Positions 33,916 through 43,975 are shown, numbered from the stretch's first letter. The stretch: 64,000 bases of DNA from Megaleporinus macrocephalus (GCA_021613375.1 CM038716.1:13779774-13843773), one strand, 5' to 3'. The notes: generated by a model from the sequence alone, not told the origin. Made by a program: numbers and translations.

Positions 33916-34869
33916 TTTGGTCTTCTGGGTAGGTTGAGGAGTCTTTAATTGGTGGTGCGAATTGCAGGCTGACTACAATGACTTGATATGCATACTGTAC
34001 TTCTGGCCTACAAGGAGCTCAAAGTCCAAAGGAGCTGGAAATGCCTGAAATCCACAATTTTTGGGGAATTCACTTTAGACATGCCCTCTTTTCAGAGAAG
34101 AAAACTCGCCCTGGAAACGCTTCACTGTGTTTAGCTGTACTCTGAGTTATGTGTAATTAGGCCTAAGAGAATTGCCATAGTTAGCTTCTGGATTGCTTAA
34201 TGCGTTTTCTGTACCAACCACAGCTACTGAGAGAGAACGACTGACTCTGCCACAGCAGAGGATGGATGCATGACGAGTTGCTATAGTTACTAGTCGGCGA
34301 AATGGTCTGTGATAGACTTTCTCTCTGTGTTTGCATTCCAGCTGGGGAATCCTGTCTTTAGGTAAGTCTCTGTGGAGCTGAGGAGCTCCAGGGTAAGAGC
34401 AGCACTTAAAGCTTTCTCCTGTTTCTCTGAGCTCACTCTCCTACACTTAAGAAGCTCCTGGCTCGCTGCCGTGATTTCCTTTGTTTCGGCATCTGAACAG
34501 GTCCTCATTCACTGGAGCTCAGAGAGCCGGAATGCGCTGCAGGGGAACATGCGGCGGTTCCTCTACAGATGTGCAGTTCGGTTTACTACATGGTACAAAT
34601 GTGGGTGTTGGAGTTTCTGTGTTTGTTTGCTGCCGTTTCTTAAACCCATCCCACCCACCCACTTGAAAAAGTGAAAACTGAACCCTCCAGCCCAGCGTGC
34701 TTCAGCCCACCGAGACATCGGAACGTCGGCGCTGCTTCCTATAGCAGGTTTCTCGAGACCGTAAAGGATGTTGCAAGTTTATCACCTTCAGATGAGTTTC
34801 AGAATAGTTGGTTTAAGTCTTCTCGCAGCAGCCATTACATGCTATTAACTTCTGCCTGCTTTAGAAGTT
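33916..34869. other. Unique stretch with a splice-site-like motif
   Basis: CCTGTCTTTAG|GTAAGTCTC at 34351-34370 juxtaposes a 3' and a 5' splice-like site. A 72-codon minus frame (34290-34508) lacks a known domain. No repeats were recognised. Confidence 0.4.
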
Positions 34870-35090
34870 TCTAAGCTTACCCTTCTGGGTCACTGGGGGT
34901 GCTGGAGCCCATGCCAGTGCTCACTGGGTGGAAGGTAGGTAACACCATTGACAGGCGACCAGTCCATCACAGGGCAGATACATACATATGCCCACACTTT
35001 GGGGCAATGAAGTATCTTTAAAGGGAGGACAGTGTGTACACCAGCCAGGATTCCAACCCAGGCTCTTCTTGTGGGGGCCTACAAGAACCC
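34870..35090 (-). repeat. Fish retroposon fragment
   Basis: GGGGGTGCTGGAGCCCATGC, GCGACCAGTCCATCACAGGG and GGATTCCAACCCAGGCTCTT appear in the order expected for the reverse orientation of the common fish SINE-like repeat. Confidence 0.75.
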
Positions 35091-35186
35091 TTCAAAGGAA
35101 GGTTAATGGTTTAAATTGTAGCATAAGATCCTGCAGTTTGCACCTCTCTACAATTGAACATATCCTATTTCTAAACTACTGATATA

Positions 35187-35735
35187 CACACTACCAGTCA
35201 AACGTTTTAGATACACTACCAGTCAAACGTTTTATTACACTACCAGTCAAACGTTTTAGATACACTACCAGCCAAACGTTTTATTACACTACCAGTCAAA
35301 CGTTTTAGATACACTACCAGTCAAACGTTTTAGATACACTACCAGACAAACGTTTTAGTACACTACCAGTCAAACGTTTTAGATACACTACCAGTCAAAC
35401 GTTTTAGATACACTACCAGACAAACGTTTTAGTACACTACCAGTCAAACGTTTTAGGTACACTACCAGACAAACGTTTTAGTACACTACCAGTCAAACGT
35501 TTTAGGTACACTACCAGTCAAACGTTTTAGATACACTACCAGTCAAACGTTTTAGGTACACTACCAGTCAAACGTTTTAGATACACTACCAGACAAACGT
35601 TTTAGATACACTACCAGACAAACGTTTTAGATACACTACCAGACAAACGTTTTAGTACACTACCAGACAAACGTTTTAGATACACTACCAGACAAACGTT
35701 TTAGATACACTACCAGACAAACGTTTTAGTGTTTT
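35187..35735. repeat. 24/25-bp array of a Tc1-like terminal sequence, ~22 units
   Basis: Units read ACACTACCAGTCAAACGTTT with TAGAT or TAT/TAG joints, alternating 24 and 25 bp, with AGTC/AGAC variants. CACTACCAGTCAAACGTTTT is a terminal repeat of a fish Tc1-like family, seen once at 9335-9366. Confidence 0.92.
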
Positions 35736-36194
35736 TTGCAATAAAATTATGCAGCAACAAGCTGAACCCCAACAAAAACATTAAAAAACAGCTTTTTGTT
35801 TGTAGAGGTCATGATCTCTTCTCCGCTCTCTCGTACTGAAATAGTCCAGGTGTCCTCCCTGCATGTATCAGGGTCCATCAAACCCTCTCCGCTCCCTCCG
35901 TCGCTATCTTCCCCTACGTCCCTCGGTTGCCCTCCTGTTCTGGCTGCCCCTGCTGACTTCGGTTGACAGCCTGGACGATGACCCAGCAGAGCTGTGAGAG
36001 TGTCCTGTTCTTGACCTCCTGGCTGAGCTGTGCCGAGCTGTCAGGCTTCTCCTCGTCTCTCAATCCCAGCAGACCAGCTGTCTTCTCCACAGTCTAGTTC
36101 ACATACACACATGAACATGCTGTCATGGATTCTCCCTCTCGGGGGGCTTCACATAGACTCTACCTCTCCCTGTTCCTCATTTTAGGACTCATTA
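35736..36194. other. Unique, GC-richer stretch
   Basis: Non-repetitive sequence holding the candidate minus-strand exon at 35914-36093. Otherwise nothing was recognised. Confidence 0.4.
35914..36093 (-). CDS. Candidate exon-like open frame, 59 codons
   Basis: On the minus strand the frame is open from just after a TAG at 36094-36096 (AACTAG|ACTGTGG) to a TAG at 35914-35916. The peptide includes LRDEEKPDSSAQLSQEVKNR, then TLSQLCWVIVQAVNRSQQGQ. Codons are G-rich at position 1, A-rich at position 2 and GC-rich at position 3, a coding-like pattern. There is no ATG, and the AACTAG upstream has only a weak pyrimidine tract as an acceptor. I do not recognise the protein. It could be an isolated exon, an old retroelement piece or chance. 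Confidence 0.2.
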   Translation of the reverse strand, partial: TVEKTAGLLGLRDEEKPDSSAQLSQEVKNRTLSQLCWVIVQAVNRSQQGQPEQEGNRGT

Positions 36195-36199
36195 GGACA

Positions 36200-36350
36200 T
36201 GAGAAGTTTTGCTGTCCAAATAAAAACAAGTCTCACCAAAATGGCAACTTCACAGGAGAGGACAAAACCTTCTTTCAGTGCAAGTCAGTGGAACCAGAAT
36301 TTTTCCGAGGCATGTTGGAGCATTTCTACTGGAACAGCAGCTTCTACATT
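36200..36350 (+). repeat. Dispersed family F1 fragment
   Basis: ATGGCAACTTCACAGGAGAG, GTGCAAGTCAGTGGAACCAG and GGCATGTTGGAGCATTTCTA are shared with 40757-40925 and 3020-3110. Confidence 0.75.
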
Positions 36351-36777
36351 CACAAGTGTGTGATGATCTGATGATATCTGGCTGTTCAGCTTCACTCTTT
36401 ATAGATATTTTCTGGTTTCTGGAGTTCCAGTGTGTGAAGTTTTATGAAAATCAATAAAAGTGGCGACCAGAGCTGCCAAACTCCTGTATAGTAAACTCAT
36501 GACACCCCTAACCCCCTGAAGCCCGAGTGGGAAATGGCTCTGAGTTCTGAGGTCCAGGCTGGAAGGTGGTGAGTGAGTAAACACAGTGCAGGTCTGTCAG
36601 CAGTGCTTTACAGAAGCAGAGATGATATTTATTTATTCTTTGATGCGTTTGGCATTTTCTGGCCTACTGAGTGATGCTGGTACTACGAGTCAGCCGCGTT
36701 CATACATATTCAATCTTCCGCGACAGATTTTTTTTTCTTCCTGATTATAGTAACACCAACAACTTGCCTGTAATAAG
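36351..36777. other. No feature recognised
   Basis: No repeat or exon was recognised. Confidence 0.4.
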
Positions 36778-37380
36778 ATGTGGGTTCCTGGCGCGGCAGT
36801 GAGCCGTCTCCGGGGGTTCCTGATCAAATATCAAACCATAATGGAATATTTTAACACAAACACTCTCGCGCTCAGATTGATTTGTTTCTGCGACTCTGTT
36901 TGCATCCAGTTTGGAGATCGCAGCCGTTCTACATTCCGCTCGGTACACGTGTCCGCTGACAGCTTCGCTCGAGAATCAATACGGAGAATATTAACTTACA
37001 CGTCCAGTCGCGCCCGGAGAGCCATCATTTCCGTTCGTCCGTCGGCTTTTAATGAGGCTTCAAAGGCCTTTTCCTCTCTGAAGGGCTTCTGGAGGAACCG
37101 AGGCTCCTGCAGTGTTGACTCCAAGTCAAAGCCCTTGATGAAAGATCACCAGGACGTGCTGCTGTTGGAGGACATTTGGTTTTGCTTGGGCTTTGTAATT
37201 GGAGCATTGGTGCTCATGTCATGTGGAGCCTTTGCATCATATCTGTGGACTGTTTTTTGGGAGGGGGACAGAATCGTTGAACAGCAACAGGGAAATGCAA
37301 GAAGGCAAGCCAGGAACTTGCTGATCAGTTGGTGGAATAACTGGCCAAGAAGTAGATTAACCACAAGTAATGCAGTCTAG
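36778..37380 (+). CDS. Unrecognised 200-codon open frame with one membrane-like segment
   Basis: This is the longest open frame in the window not explained by a tandem repeat. It runs from an ATG at 36778 to a TAG at 37378-37380. Residues about 120-200 look the most protein-like: an acidic stretch, a hydrophobic segment (FCLGFVIGALVLMSCGAFAS) of a length suited to one membrane span, and a basic, glutamine-rich tail (EQQQGNARRQARN). The first 110 residues are rich in Arg and Ser from a GC-rich segment and may be an unrelated fortuitous extension. A second ATG at 37138 would give an 80-residue protein carrying only the membrane part. No family is recognised. It may be a transposon-derived fragment, a true small gene or chance. 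Confidence 0.25.
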   Translation: MWVPGAAVSRLRGFLIKYQTIMEYFNTNTLALRLICFCDSVCIQFGDRSRSTFRSVHVSADSFARESIRRILTYTSSRARRAIISVRPSAFNEASKAFSSLKGFWRNRGSCSVDSKSKPLMKDHQDVLLLEDIWFCLGFVIGALVLMSCGAFASYLWTVFWEGDRIVEQQQGNARRQARNLLISWWNNWPRSRLTTSNAV

Positions 37381-38017
37381 GTAGCATGTGTGTTCACAAA
37401 TAGCACCCTAAGGGTCTCAGAGACCACTGAAAGGAGCAGGATCTATGCACTGCAGGCAGTCACAGCTCCACTGCCTCCAGCCTTCACCCAAGGAACAAGA
37501 GCAGACCTTCTACAGGCAACACCAGACTCCTCTCTCTCCGGCCCCCACACAAGGCTTGCTCCTCCACCATTACCCATATAATATACAACAAACTTCACGA
37601 GCCCCCAACTGTTATGACCTGCTCTAGGGTCAGGCCGTAACTGAAATTGAGAATGAATTCTCTACCCTGAACTTTGCCAGACCAAACACCAGACACTGTT
37701 CAAGCCAGAAGGCTTCAGGGACGGACCAACGGCAAAATAACAAACAAAAAAGAAAAAGAGAATCCTGAACAATCTTTTTTTTTACTACTAGGCTCCCCCT
37801 AGTGGACCTAACAGTGTCAGAAAGAACACAACCAACATGGCCACCGATAGACAATGATAGAAAAACATGGCCAAGGGTTGTAACAATAAGTAGGCAAAAA
37901 GAAAGGTGCTACTGGGTCTGCCGAGCTGGCAAAAAATCACTTATTTTATTTATTTTGGGAAACGTTTTGATAAGTTTCTGTTTCTCTAAATAGATAATGT
38001 GTGGATCATTTACAACA
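37381..38017. other. Unique stretch, no gene recognised
   Basis: Includes a T9 run near 37777 and TGTTATGACC/GGTTGTAACA at 37611 and 37876, considered and rejected as a solo LTR. No exon was recognised. Confidence 0.4.
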
Positions 38018-38659
38018 TACAATGCTGTGAGAAAGTATTTTCCCAATTTCCTCTATTTTTCCATATTTGCCACACTTGAAAGTTTCAGATCCTCAAACTG
38101 TTTCAGTATTACACAAAGAAACCCAAAGTAAACCATGTTTTTGAGATTTCGGAATAGTAGTCTAACTGAACCCTACCACTAAACTAACCATGTAACCTAA
38201 AATCAATTGAGTATTGGGTATCAATTTCACTACCACGCCCACCCATGAGCACTACCAGACCTGCTGAATCTAAACCTCATTTAAATAGAACCTGTCTAGT
38301 AATCGTAAGGTCTCAAACAGCAGCCTCTGATGCTGCATTCTAGAGAGATTCAGATACAGAGACCATCTGACCATCTGGAAAGGGTTACAAAGCCATTGCT
38401 AAGAATCTGAGACTTCATTGAACCAGAGCGAGAACCGTTATCCGCAGATTGGGAAAACTTGGAACAGTGGTGACCCTTCCCAGGAGCGGCCAGCCTACCA
38501 AGTTTCACCAAGAGCGCATCAACAAATCAAGAACTGGAGGCCTCAGTTTAGGTCCATGTACATGATTCCACAGCAACAGTGGCTCTCGGTCCAGAGTCCC
38601 AGAGTCTTAGCAATGGCGTTGTAACTCTTTCCAGATGGTAGAATCATGTGCTGCTGTTT

Positions 38660-38738
38660 GAGACCTTCTAGCTTCTTCATGTTAACAGACAGGTTCTATT
38701 TAAATGAGGTTTAGAATCAGCAAGTCTTAAAGTCTCAA
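38660..38738 (-). repeat. Inverted copy of the Tc1 leader
   Basis: ACAGGTTCTATTTAAATGAG is the exact reverse complement of CTCATTTAAATAGAACCTGT at about 38277. The flanking GAAGCTAGAA-type sequence matches the remnant at 7500 better than the host element, so this is probably a separate insertion or an inversion. Confidence 0.75.
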
Positions 38739-38739
38739 G

Positions 38740-39038
38740 GTGGGGCAGTCGTGGGCTGGAGGTTGGGGAACCAGCCTTTTGACCAGAAGGTTGCTGGTTC
38801 AATTCCATGAACCGACTGGACATGACTGAAGTGCCCTTGAGCAAGACACCTAACCCCTGACTGCTTCTCAGGTGCTGTGGTAGGGCTGCCCACCGCTCTG
38901 GGCAAGTGTGCTCACTACTGCCCCCTAGTGTGTCTGTTCACTAGTGTGTGTGTATGTGATTGTTTCACTGCACGGATGGGTTAAATGTGGAGATCTTGAA
39001 TTTCCCTCTGAGATCAATAAAGTATCTTTCTGATCTAA
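38740..39038 (+). mobile_element. tRNA-derived SINE, compact copy
   Basis: GGTGGGGCAGTCGTGGGCTG start, a perfect B box GGTTCAATTCC at 38806-38816, then GCCCTTGAGCAAGACACCTA, GGTAGGGCTGCCCACCGCTC, ACTGCCCCCTAGTGTGTCTG, a short TGTTCACTAGTGTGTGTGTA segment and GGATGGGTTAAATGTGGAGA. It gives the unexpanded reference for the two swollen copies at 10118-11095 and 43070-43975. Confidence 0.88.
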
Positions 39039-39508
39039 TGTAAAACCACTGCTGACCAAAACTGAGCACGAAGGCTAGTCTCAAAGTGACCCCTCCAAAT
39101 ATTTGGGCTAATATTGTTTGGACTTGTGAGTTACAGGTGGAACTTTTTATAAAACATAAAGGTGTAAAGTTAACATCTCACTCCCTATGAGAACGCCATA
39201 GCAACAGTGAAACATGGCGGTGGTAGTGTGATGGTCTGGCACTGCGTGGTTTCTCTTTTGTTGATTGATAGAACCATGAATTCTGTTCTCTTCCAGAATA
39301 AAAACAATGAATAATAAAACAATTCTGCAATGCGAGGTGAGGTAAAAGATTCAATGCCAGGCATCAGCAATTGCCAAGGGTGGGTTCATGGGGGGCAATT
39401 TCTTTTTTTACGTTGGGTGATATGGGTTTAGATTAAATCTTTATCTTCAATAAATGGAATTTTTATTTATGAGGCACGTTTTGTGTTCACTCGTGTTTCT
39501 TTATCTGA

Positions 39509-39585
39509 AATCAATCAATCACTCAATTTCACTTGGTAATACATTCAGGGTAACCCTCATTTTCAATGCCACCAAGCATTTACAA
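39509..39585 (-). repeat. LINE-type 3' tail with (TCAA)n
   Basis: ATTCAGGGTAACCCTCATTT with a TCAATCAATCACTCAA edge is the reverse complement of the tail at 42300-42483 (GAGGGTTACCCTCAATAT, (TTGA)n). It sits inside the 3' region of the decayed Tc1-like element. Confidence 0.75.
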
Positions 39586-39854
39586 CTCAAAGGGACTGAA
39601 AAATAAATTTAATTAGAAACAAGTATTTAATAAGGAAGCTAAAATAAGGAACATAAGTAAAACAATAAGAATCAAATGATTAAAGCATTAGAAAAACAGG
39701 CAAAAAATATTAGAGTTAATTAGATTATTATTAAATAATTATTTAGATGATCTCAAATGTCCATATACGCCAATGAGTGAAAAAAGAAGAAATCAGATGA
39801 GGGCCAAATACTTCCTTTCCAGGACTGTGTGTCCAGGACTGATTGTAAATTAAA

Positions 39855-39895
39855 TATATACTCACTGACCACTTTGTTGGGAACACTATACTAAC
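39855..39895 (+). repeat. Terminal fragment of a fish MITE-like repeat
   Basis: ATATACTCACTGACCACTTT then GTTGGGAACACTA resembles the terminus of a very common fish repeat. The other end was not found. Confidence 0.5.
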
Positions 39896-40099
39896 ACTGT
39901 ACTGGGATTAAGTATAGTACAAGCTTTATATACTTTCAAACATACTATTCCCAGAAACATCTGCCGCTGCAGACTCTGTTTACCGAGCTTGACCCTAAAG
40001 TTTTCTGACCAATCAAAGTCTTTCGTACTGGTTGGTGGACGCGACCAGACATGCTTCTTACAAATGTCAGTGTGCACCAGTGTGCTAATATATTCATAA

Positions 40100-40745
40100 A
40101 CTCCATCCATCCATCCGGGGGGTAGCAGTCTAAGCAGAGAAGCCCAGACTTCCCTCTCCCCAGCCACCTCCTCTAGCTCCTCCGGGGGAATACCGAGGCG
40201 TTCCCAGGCCAGTCGAGAGATATAATCCGTCCAGCGTGTCCTGGGTCTTCCCCGGGGTCTCCTCCCGGTCGGACATGTCCGGAACACCTCCACAGGGAGG
40301 GCGTCCAGAAGGCATCCTAACCAGATGCCCAAACCACCTCAGCTGGTTCCTCTCGACGTGGAGGAGTAGCGGCTCGACTCGGAGCCTCCCCCGTATAGTC
40401 GAGCTCCTCACTCTATCTCTAAGGGTGAGACCCGACACCGCTCGGAGAAAACTCATCTCGGCAGCTTGTATCCTCGATCTCGTTCTTTCGGTCACTACCC
40501 AGAGCTCCTGACCGCAGGTGAGAGTAGGAATGTAGACTGACCAGTAGATCAGGAGCTTTGCCTTTTGGCTCAGCTCTCTCTTCACCAGGACAGATCGGTA
40601 CCGAGCCTGCATCACTGCCTCACTTGAGAACAAGACCCGAGATACTTAAACTCCTCCACTTGAGGCAGGAGGTCATTTTCAACCTGGAGAGGGCGCTCCA
40701 CCCTTTTCCGACTGAGGACCATGGTCACCAATTTGGAGGTGCTGA
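40100..40745 (-). pseudogene. LINE reverse transcriptase, C-terminal part, broken
   Basis: On the minus strand the order is RKRVERPLQVENDLLPQVEE then FKYLGS (reverse-transcriptase thumb region), YRSVLVKRELSQKAKLLIYW, VYIPTLTCGQELWVVTERTR, AAEMSFLRAVSGLTLRDRVR, LLLHVERNQLRWFGHLVRMP and, in a shifted frame, TGRRPRGRPRTRWTDYISRL then AWERLGIPPEELEEVAGERE. This is the C-terminal third of a fish non-LTR retrotransposon polyprotein. The catalytic YADD region lies upstream and is absent. A deletion between FKYLGS and the next block and a frameshift near 40270-40290 inactivate it. (CCAT)n at 40104-40117 marks the 3' tail. The clade is not assigned. Confidence 0.9.
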
Positions 40746-40756
40746 TAAACTCCTGC

Positions 40757-40925
40757 TTATAATGTCCCCTCAATATCATCACCGTCCAAAGAAGAAATCT
40801 CCAAACGGGCAACTCTACAGGAGAGCACAAAAACTGCCTGTACTTTCCATGCAAGTCAATGGAACCAGAATTTTTCCCAAGATATTTTGGAGCACTTCTA
40901 TTGGCCCGTTCATCATGAGACTTAC
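40757..40925 (+). repeat. Dispersed family F1 fragment
   Basis: CAACTCTACAGGAGAGCACA, GCAAGTCAATGGAACCAGAA, TTTTGGAGCACTTCTATTGG and CGTTCATCATGA match the other F1 copies. It abuts the LINE fragment. Confidence 0.75.
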
Positions 40926-41277
40926 CCACAATGTTGTTAGGCAGCTCTCGGGTTAAAACAATGCAAAAAAAAAATCCCCAGAAATGAAGATGTGTGTCTG
41001 TCTTTGGACAGTGATGACATACAGCAGTAGAATCATCACCGACGTCCTAATGATGGTGTGAATGATGTCTGGATGAAAATGGAACATCTGCTTTATGGTC
41101 TACTGAAAAGAACTTACAGGAGCGGTTCTATTCAGTGCAGCATTGAAGGCAGGATAATGGAACCGACTTGCTGGAAGGCGGAGAATGCGAGTGTGTCTGG
41201 AACTCGTTTGATGGAACACGTATAGTAAAAGCTGAATGTCCATATTCTATGTATGAGGGAGCTCAGACTAGTGCACC

Positions 41278-41281
<4 letters not shown>
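40926..41281. other. No feature recognised
   Basis: No recognised repeat or exon. Confidence 0.4.

Positions 41282-41324
<43 letters not shown>
41282..41324. repeat. (CT)n microsatellite
   Basis: About 21 CT dinucleotides. Confidence 0.97.
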
Positions 41325-41328
<4 letters not shown>

Positions 41329-41597
41329 GGTTTGTTAGGAAGGTCACGGCAGCAGCAGGGTTCAGACACGTTCCTCCAGCTTTGATCAGGAATGTATTAG
41401 TCTCTTTTTCTTTTACTTCAGTAATCAGAGGCAGGCAGTTTCACATCCTCCTCCTCCTCCTTCTCCTCTCCCTCCGTTCTCTCTACAGTGCTCTCTGATT
41501 GTGAGAGAGCTTTTTATACCTGTGAGTGAGCCTCAGGGAGAGCAGAGGCAAAGTCTCACGAGGACCTGCAGATACATTATAGACAGAGAGCGAGCAA

Positions 41598-42299
41598 CTC
41601 TTTTTTTTTTTTTTTTTTTATTCTTTTTTTTTTTTTACTTTTTTTAAATCTAATTTTTATTTATTTACTTATTTTTTATCTATTTTTTTATCTTTTTTCT
41701 CCTTTTTATCATTTTTTTCTGTTTTATCTTTAGCCATTTAATTTATTTAATCTATTTTTCATTTCACCTTTTTATTTATTTTATTTATTTTATCTATCCA
41801 ATCTTGGTTTTACATTTTATTTTATTTTCATCATTTACTTAATAACTTTTCATTTATATTTAATTTATTTATATTTAATTTACTTAAATGTTTTTACATC
41901 TTATATTACTTAATTGTGTATATATTCTATTGTGTAATTATTCTTACTAATTTTTTATTTTTTTTTGTCTATTTTCTATCTTTTTATCTTTAGACATTTT
42001 ATTGATTTTATTTATTTTTCATTTAATCTTTTTATTTATTTTTATTCCTCTTTCATCTTTGGCCATTTATCTTTTTTATTTAATTTTTTCTGTCCTTTTA
42101 TCTATCCAATCTCGGTTTTACATTTTGTTTAATTTTTATATTTAATTATATTTATATTTATTTTATTTGTATTTAATTTACTTTTTTTTACAATCTTCTA
42201 TAACTTATTTGTGTTTATATTCTGTTGTCTAATTTTTATCTCTTTTTTCATTATTTTATATTTTTAGCTTGTCCACTTATCCTTTTATTTTGATTTATT
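41598..42299 (+). repeat. T-rich low-complexity region
   Basis: Poly-T runs followed by TTTATTTATTTTATC-type sequence. CTATCCAATC with TGGTTTTACATTTT recurs as CTATCCAATC with TCGGTTTTACATTTT (about 41795 and 42102), so part of it is duplicated. It leads directly into a LINE-type tail and may be its expanded 3' untranslated region. Confidence 0.8.
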
Positions 42300-42483
42300 T
42301 ATTTCTTAATTAATTCTTATGTTGTTCCTTATTTTAGCTTCCTTGATTAAATACTTGATTCTAATTTTAATTTATGTTTCAGTCCCTTTAAGTTGTGAAT
42401 GCTCGGTTCCATTGTAAATGAGGGTTACCCTCAATATATTATCGAGTGAAAATAAAGGTTGATTGATTGATTGATTGATTGAT
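42300..42483 (+). repeat. LINE-type 3' tail with (TTGA)n
   Basis: GGTTCCATTGTAAATGAGGG then TTACCCTCAATATATT and an AATAAAGG followed by (TTGA)n at about 42461-42483, a typical fish LINE terminus. An inverse copy lies at 39509-39585. Confidence 0.8.
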
Positions 42484-43069
42484 CACATTGACTAGCTTTA
42501 AATGAAAGTATGCACATGTAACGTGAAGTACGAGCTGTTTTGTTCTTCAGTATCTTTGGACAGTAGTTGAAAGCTTTGATAGATGTCTGTGGTGGGTGCG
42601 AGTGGGTTTTAGCATGGCTATCAGTTTTGTTTTGTTCTGCCGGTGCTGTGATGGTGTGTGTTGGCCCTCAGGGGCTCAAGCCTGTTTAAAGGATGGAAGA
42701 TTCTGGCCTACGCCCTCAGGGATGGTAAATGCTGGATCAGTGCTCCAGTGTGAGAGGAACTCACCACAGAGAATAAACTTCAGTCAAGAATCTGAGCGTA
42801 ACCAGCTCGCCTCCGTTTGGCTTCGGGCGAGTAGAGTAGAGTAGAGTTTAATGAAAACTCGACCGTGACTCGGTCTCCCAGCCCGGTTCAGGATGAGTCC
42901 GGCACTGTGTTCGCTCGTCTCGCGGGACGTTACTGTATGACTGCGCTGCTGCATGACTCTGCCTCGTCCGGTCCACACGGCTGTATTTATAGATGCTCAC
43001 ATCATCAGCTTTCTCGCTCTCGTCTTTGAGGGGCCGTCGCTGCTGAAGGTTTAGGGATCTGGTCTTGTG
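42484..43069. other. No feature recognised
   Basis: Frames of 60-110 codons occur here without recognisable domains. Confidence 0.4.
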
Positions 43070-43371
43070 ATTGGTGCAGGACATGACTGACATGCCCTTG
43101 AGCAAGGCACCTAACCTCCAGCTGCTCCCCGAGCACTGTGGATAGGGCTGCCCACCACTCCGGGCAAGTGTGCTCACTGCCGCCTAGTGTGTATGTTCAT
43201 TAGAGTGTATGTGTATTTTCACTAGTGTGTGTGTGTGTGTGTATATAGTGTTTCACTGTCCCCCAGTGTGTGTGTTCACTAGCATGTGTGTACATGGGTG
43301 TTTCACTGGCCCCTTGTGTGTGTGTGTGTGTGTGAGTGGGTATTTCATTGCCCCCTAGTGTGTGTTCACTA

Positions 43372-43411
<40 letters not shown>

Positions 43412-43975
43412 AAGTGGGTATCTCATTGTCGCCAGTGTGTGTTCACTATTGTGCATGTGTATTTTCACTAGTGTGTGTATATGTGGGTGTTTCAATGCCC
43501 CCTAGTGAGTGTGTCTGTGTGTGTATATAGGTATTTCATTGCCCCCAGTGTGTGTTCACTAATGTGTATGTGTATTTTTACTAGTGTGTGTGTGTGTGTG
43601 TGGGGGGGGGGGGGTTCACTGCCCCCTTGTGTATGCATTCACTAGTGTGTATGTGTATTTTTACTAGTGTGAGTTTATAAGTGGGTGTTTCACTGCCCTC
43701 TAATGTTTGTGTTCACTAGTGTGTGTGTATGTTCACTAGTGTGTGTGTGTGTGTGTGTCTGTGTATATGTGGGTGTTTCACTGCCCTCTAATGTTTGTGT
43801 TCACTTGTGTGTGTGTGTTTGTATTTTTACTAGTGTGTGTGTGTGTGTGTGTGTTTGTATTTTTACTAGTGTGTGTGTGGGTGTTTCACTGTACGGATGG
43901 GTTAAATGTGGAGGTCAGATTCTGCTGTGTACAAACACAAGTGGCAAATTCTAGTTCTTTTTTCTAAGAATTTTC
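43070..43975 (+). mobile_element. tRNA-derived SINE with expanded internal VNTR
   Basis: Starts within the SINE body (CATGCCCTTGAGCAAGGCAC, GGATAGGGCTGCCCACCACT), then an array, then GGATGGGTTAAATGTGGAGG and a TGTACAAACACAAGTGGCAA tail also found in the copy at 10118. The tRNA-like head with its B box is missing. Confidence 0.85.
43172..43890 (+). repeat. SINE-internal minisatellite with (GT)n
   Basis: Irregular units made of TTTCACTGCCCCCTAGTGTG, GTTCACTAGTGTGTGTG and variable (GT)n. A run of 13 G at about 43602-43614 interrupts it. Confidence 0.9.

Larger units (their letters stand above)
38333..39385 (+). pseudogene. Tc1-like transposase, heavily decayed
   Basis: Recognisable DNA blocks are TCTGGAAAGGGTTACAAAGC (helix-turn-helix region) at about 38372, AACTTGGAACAGTGGTGACC and CAGGAGCGGCCAGCCTACCA at 38457-38500, AAAACCACTGCTGACCAAAA at about 39042, and CATGGCGGTGGTAGTGTGAT at about 39211 (the GGGSVM region of the catalytic domain). 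Frameshifts, deletions and the SINE insertion leave no usable reading frame. The boundaries are approximate. Confidence 0.78.
38020..39828 (+). mobile_element. Decayed Tc1-like element with nested insertions
   Basis: The left end CAATGCTGTGAGAAAGTATT, preceded by TA, and the right end GGCCAAATACTTCCTTTCCA then GGACTGTG are degenerate inverted repeats of a known fish Tc1 family. Between them are leader sequence, a broken plus-strand transposase, a SINE (38740-39038) and a LINE-type tail (39509-39585). An inverted fragment of the element's own leader lies at 38660-38738. This layering shows the Tc1 copy is older than the SINE and LINE insertions. Confidence 0.82.

Noticed and set aside
37611..37886. 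Possible solo LTR (TGTTATGACC ... GGTTGTAACA)
   Set aside because: The ends look LTR-like, but no matching flanking target duplication, primer-binding site or second copy was found.
43602..43614. Run of 13 G as a G-quadruplex regulator
   Set aside because: A single homopolymer within a variable (GT)n VNTR, likely slippage or assembly noise.
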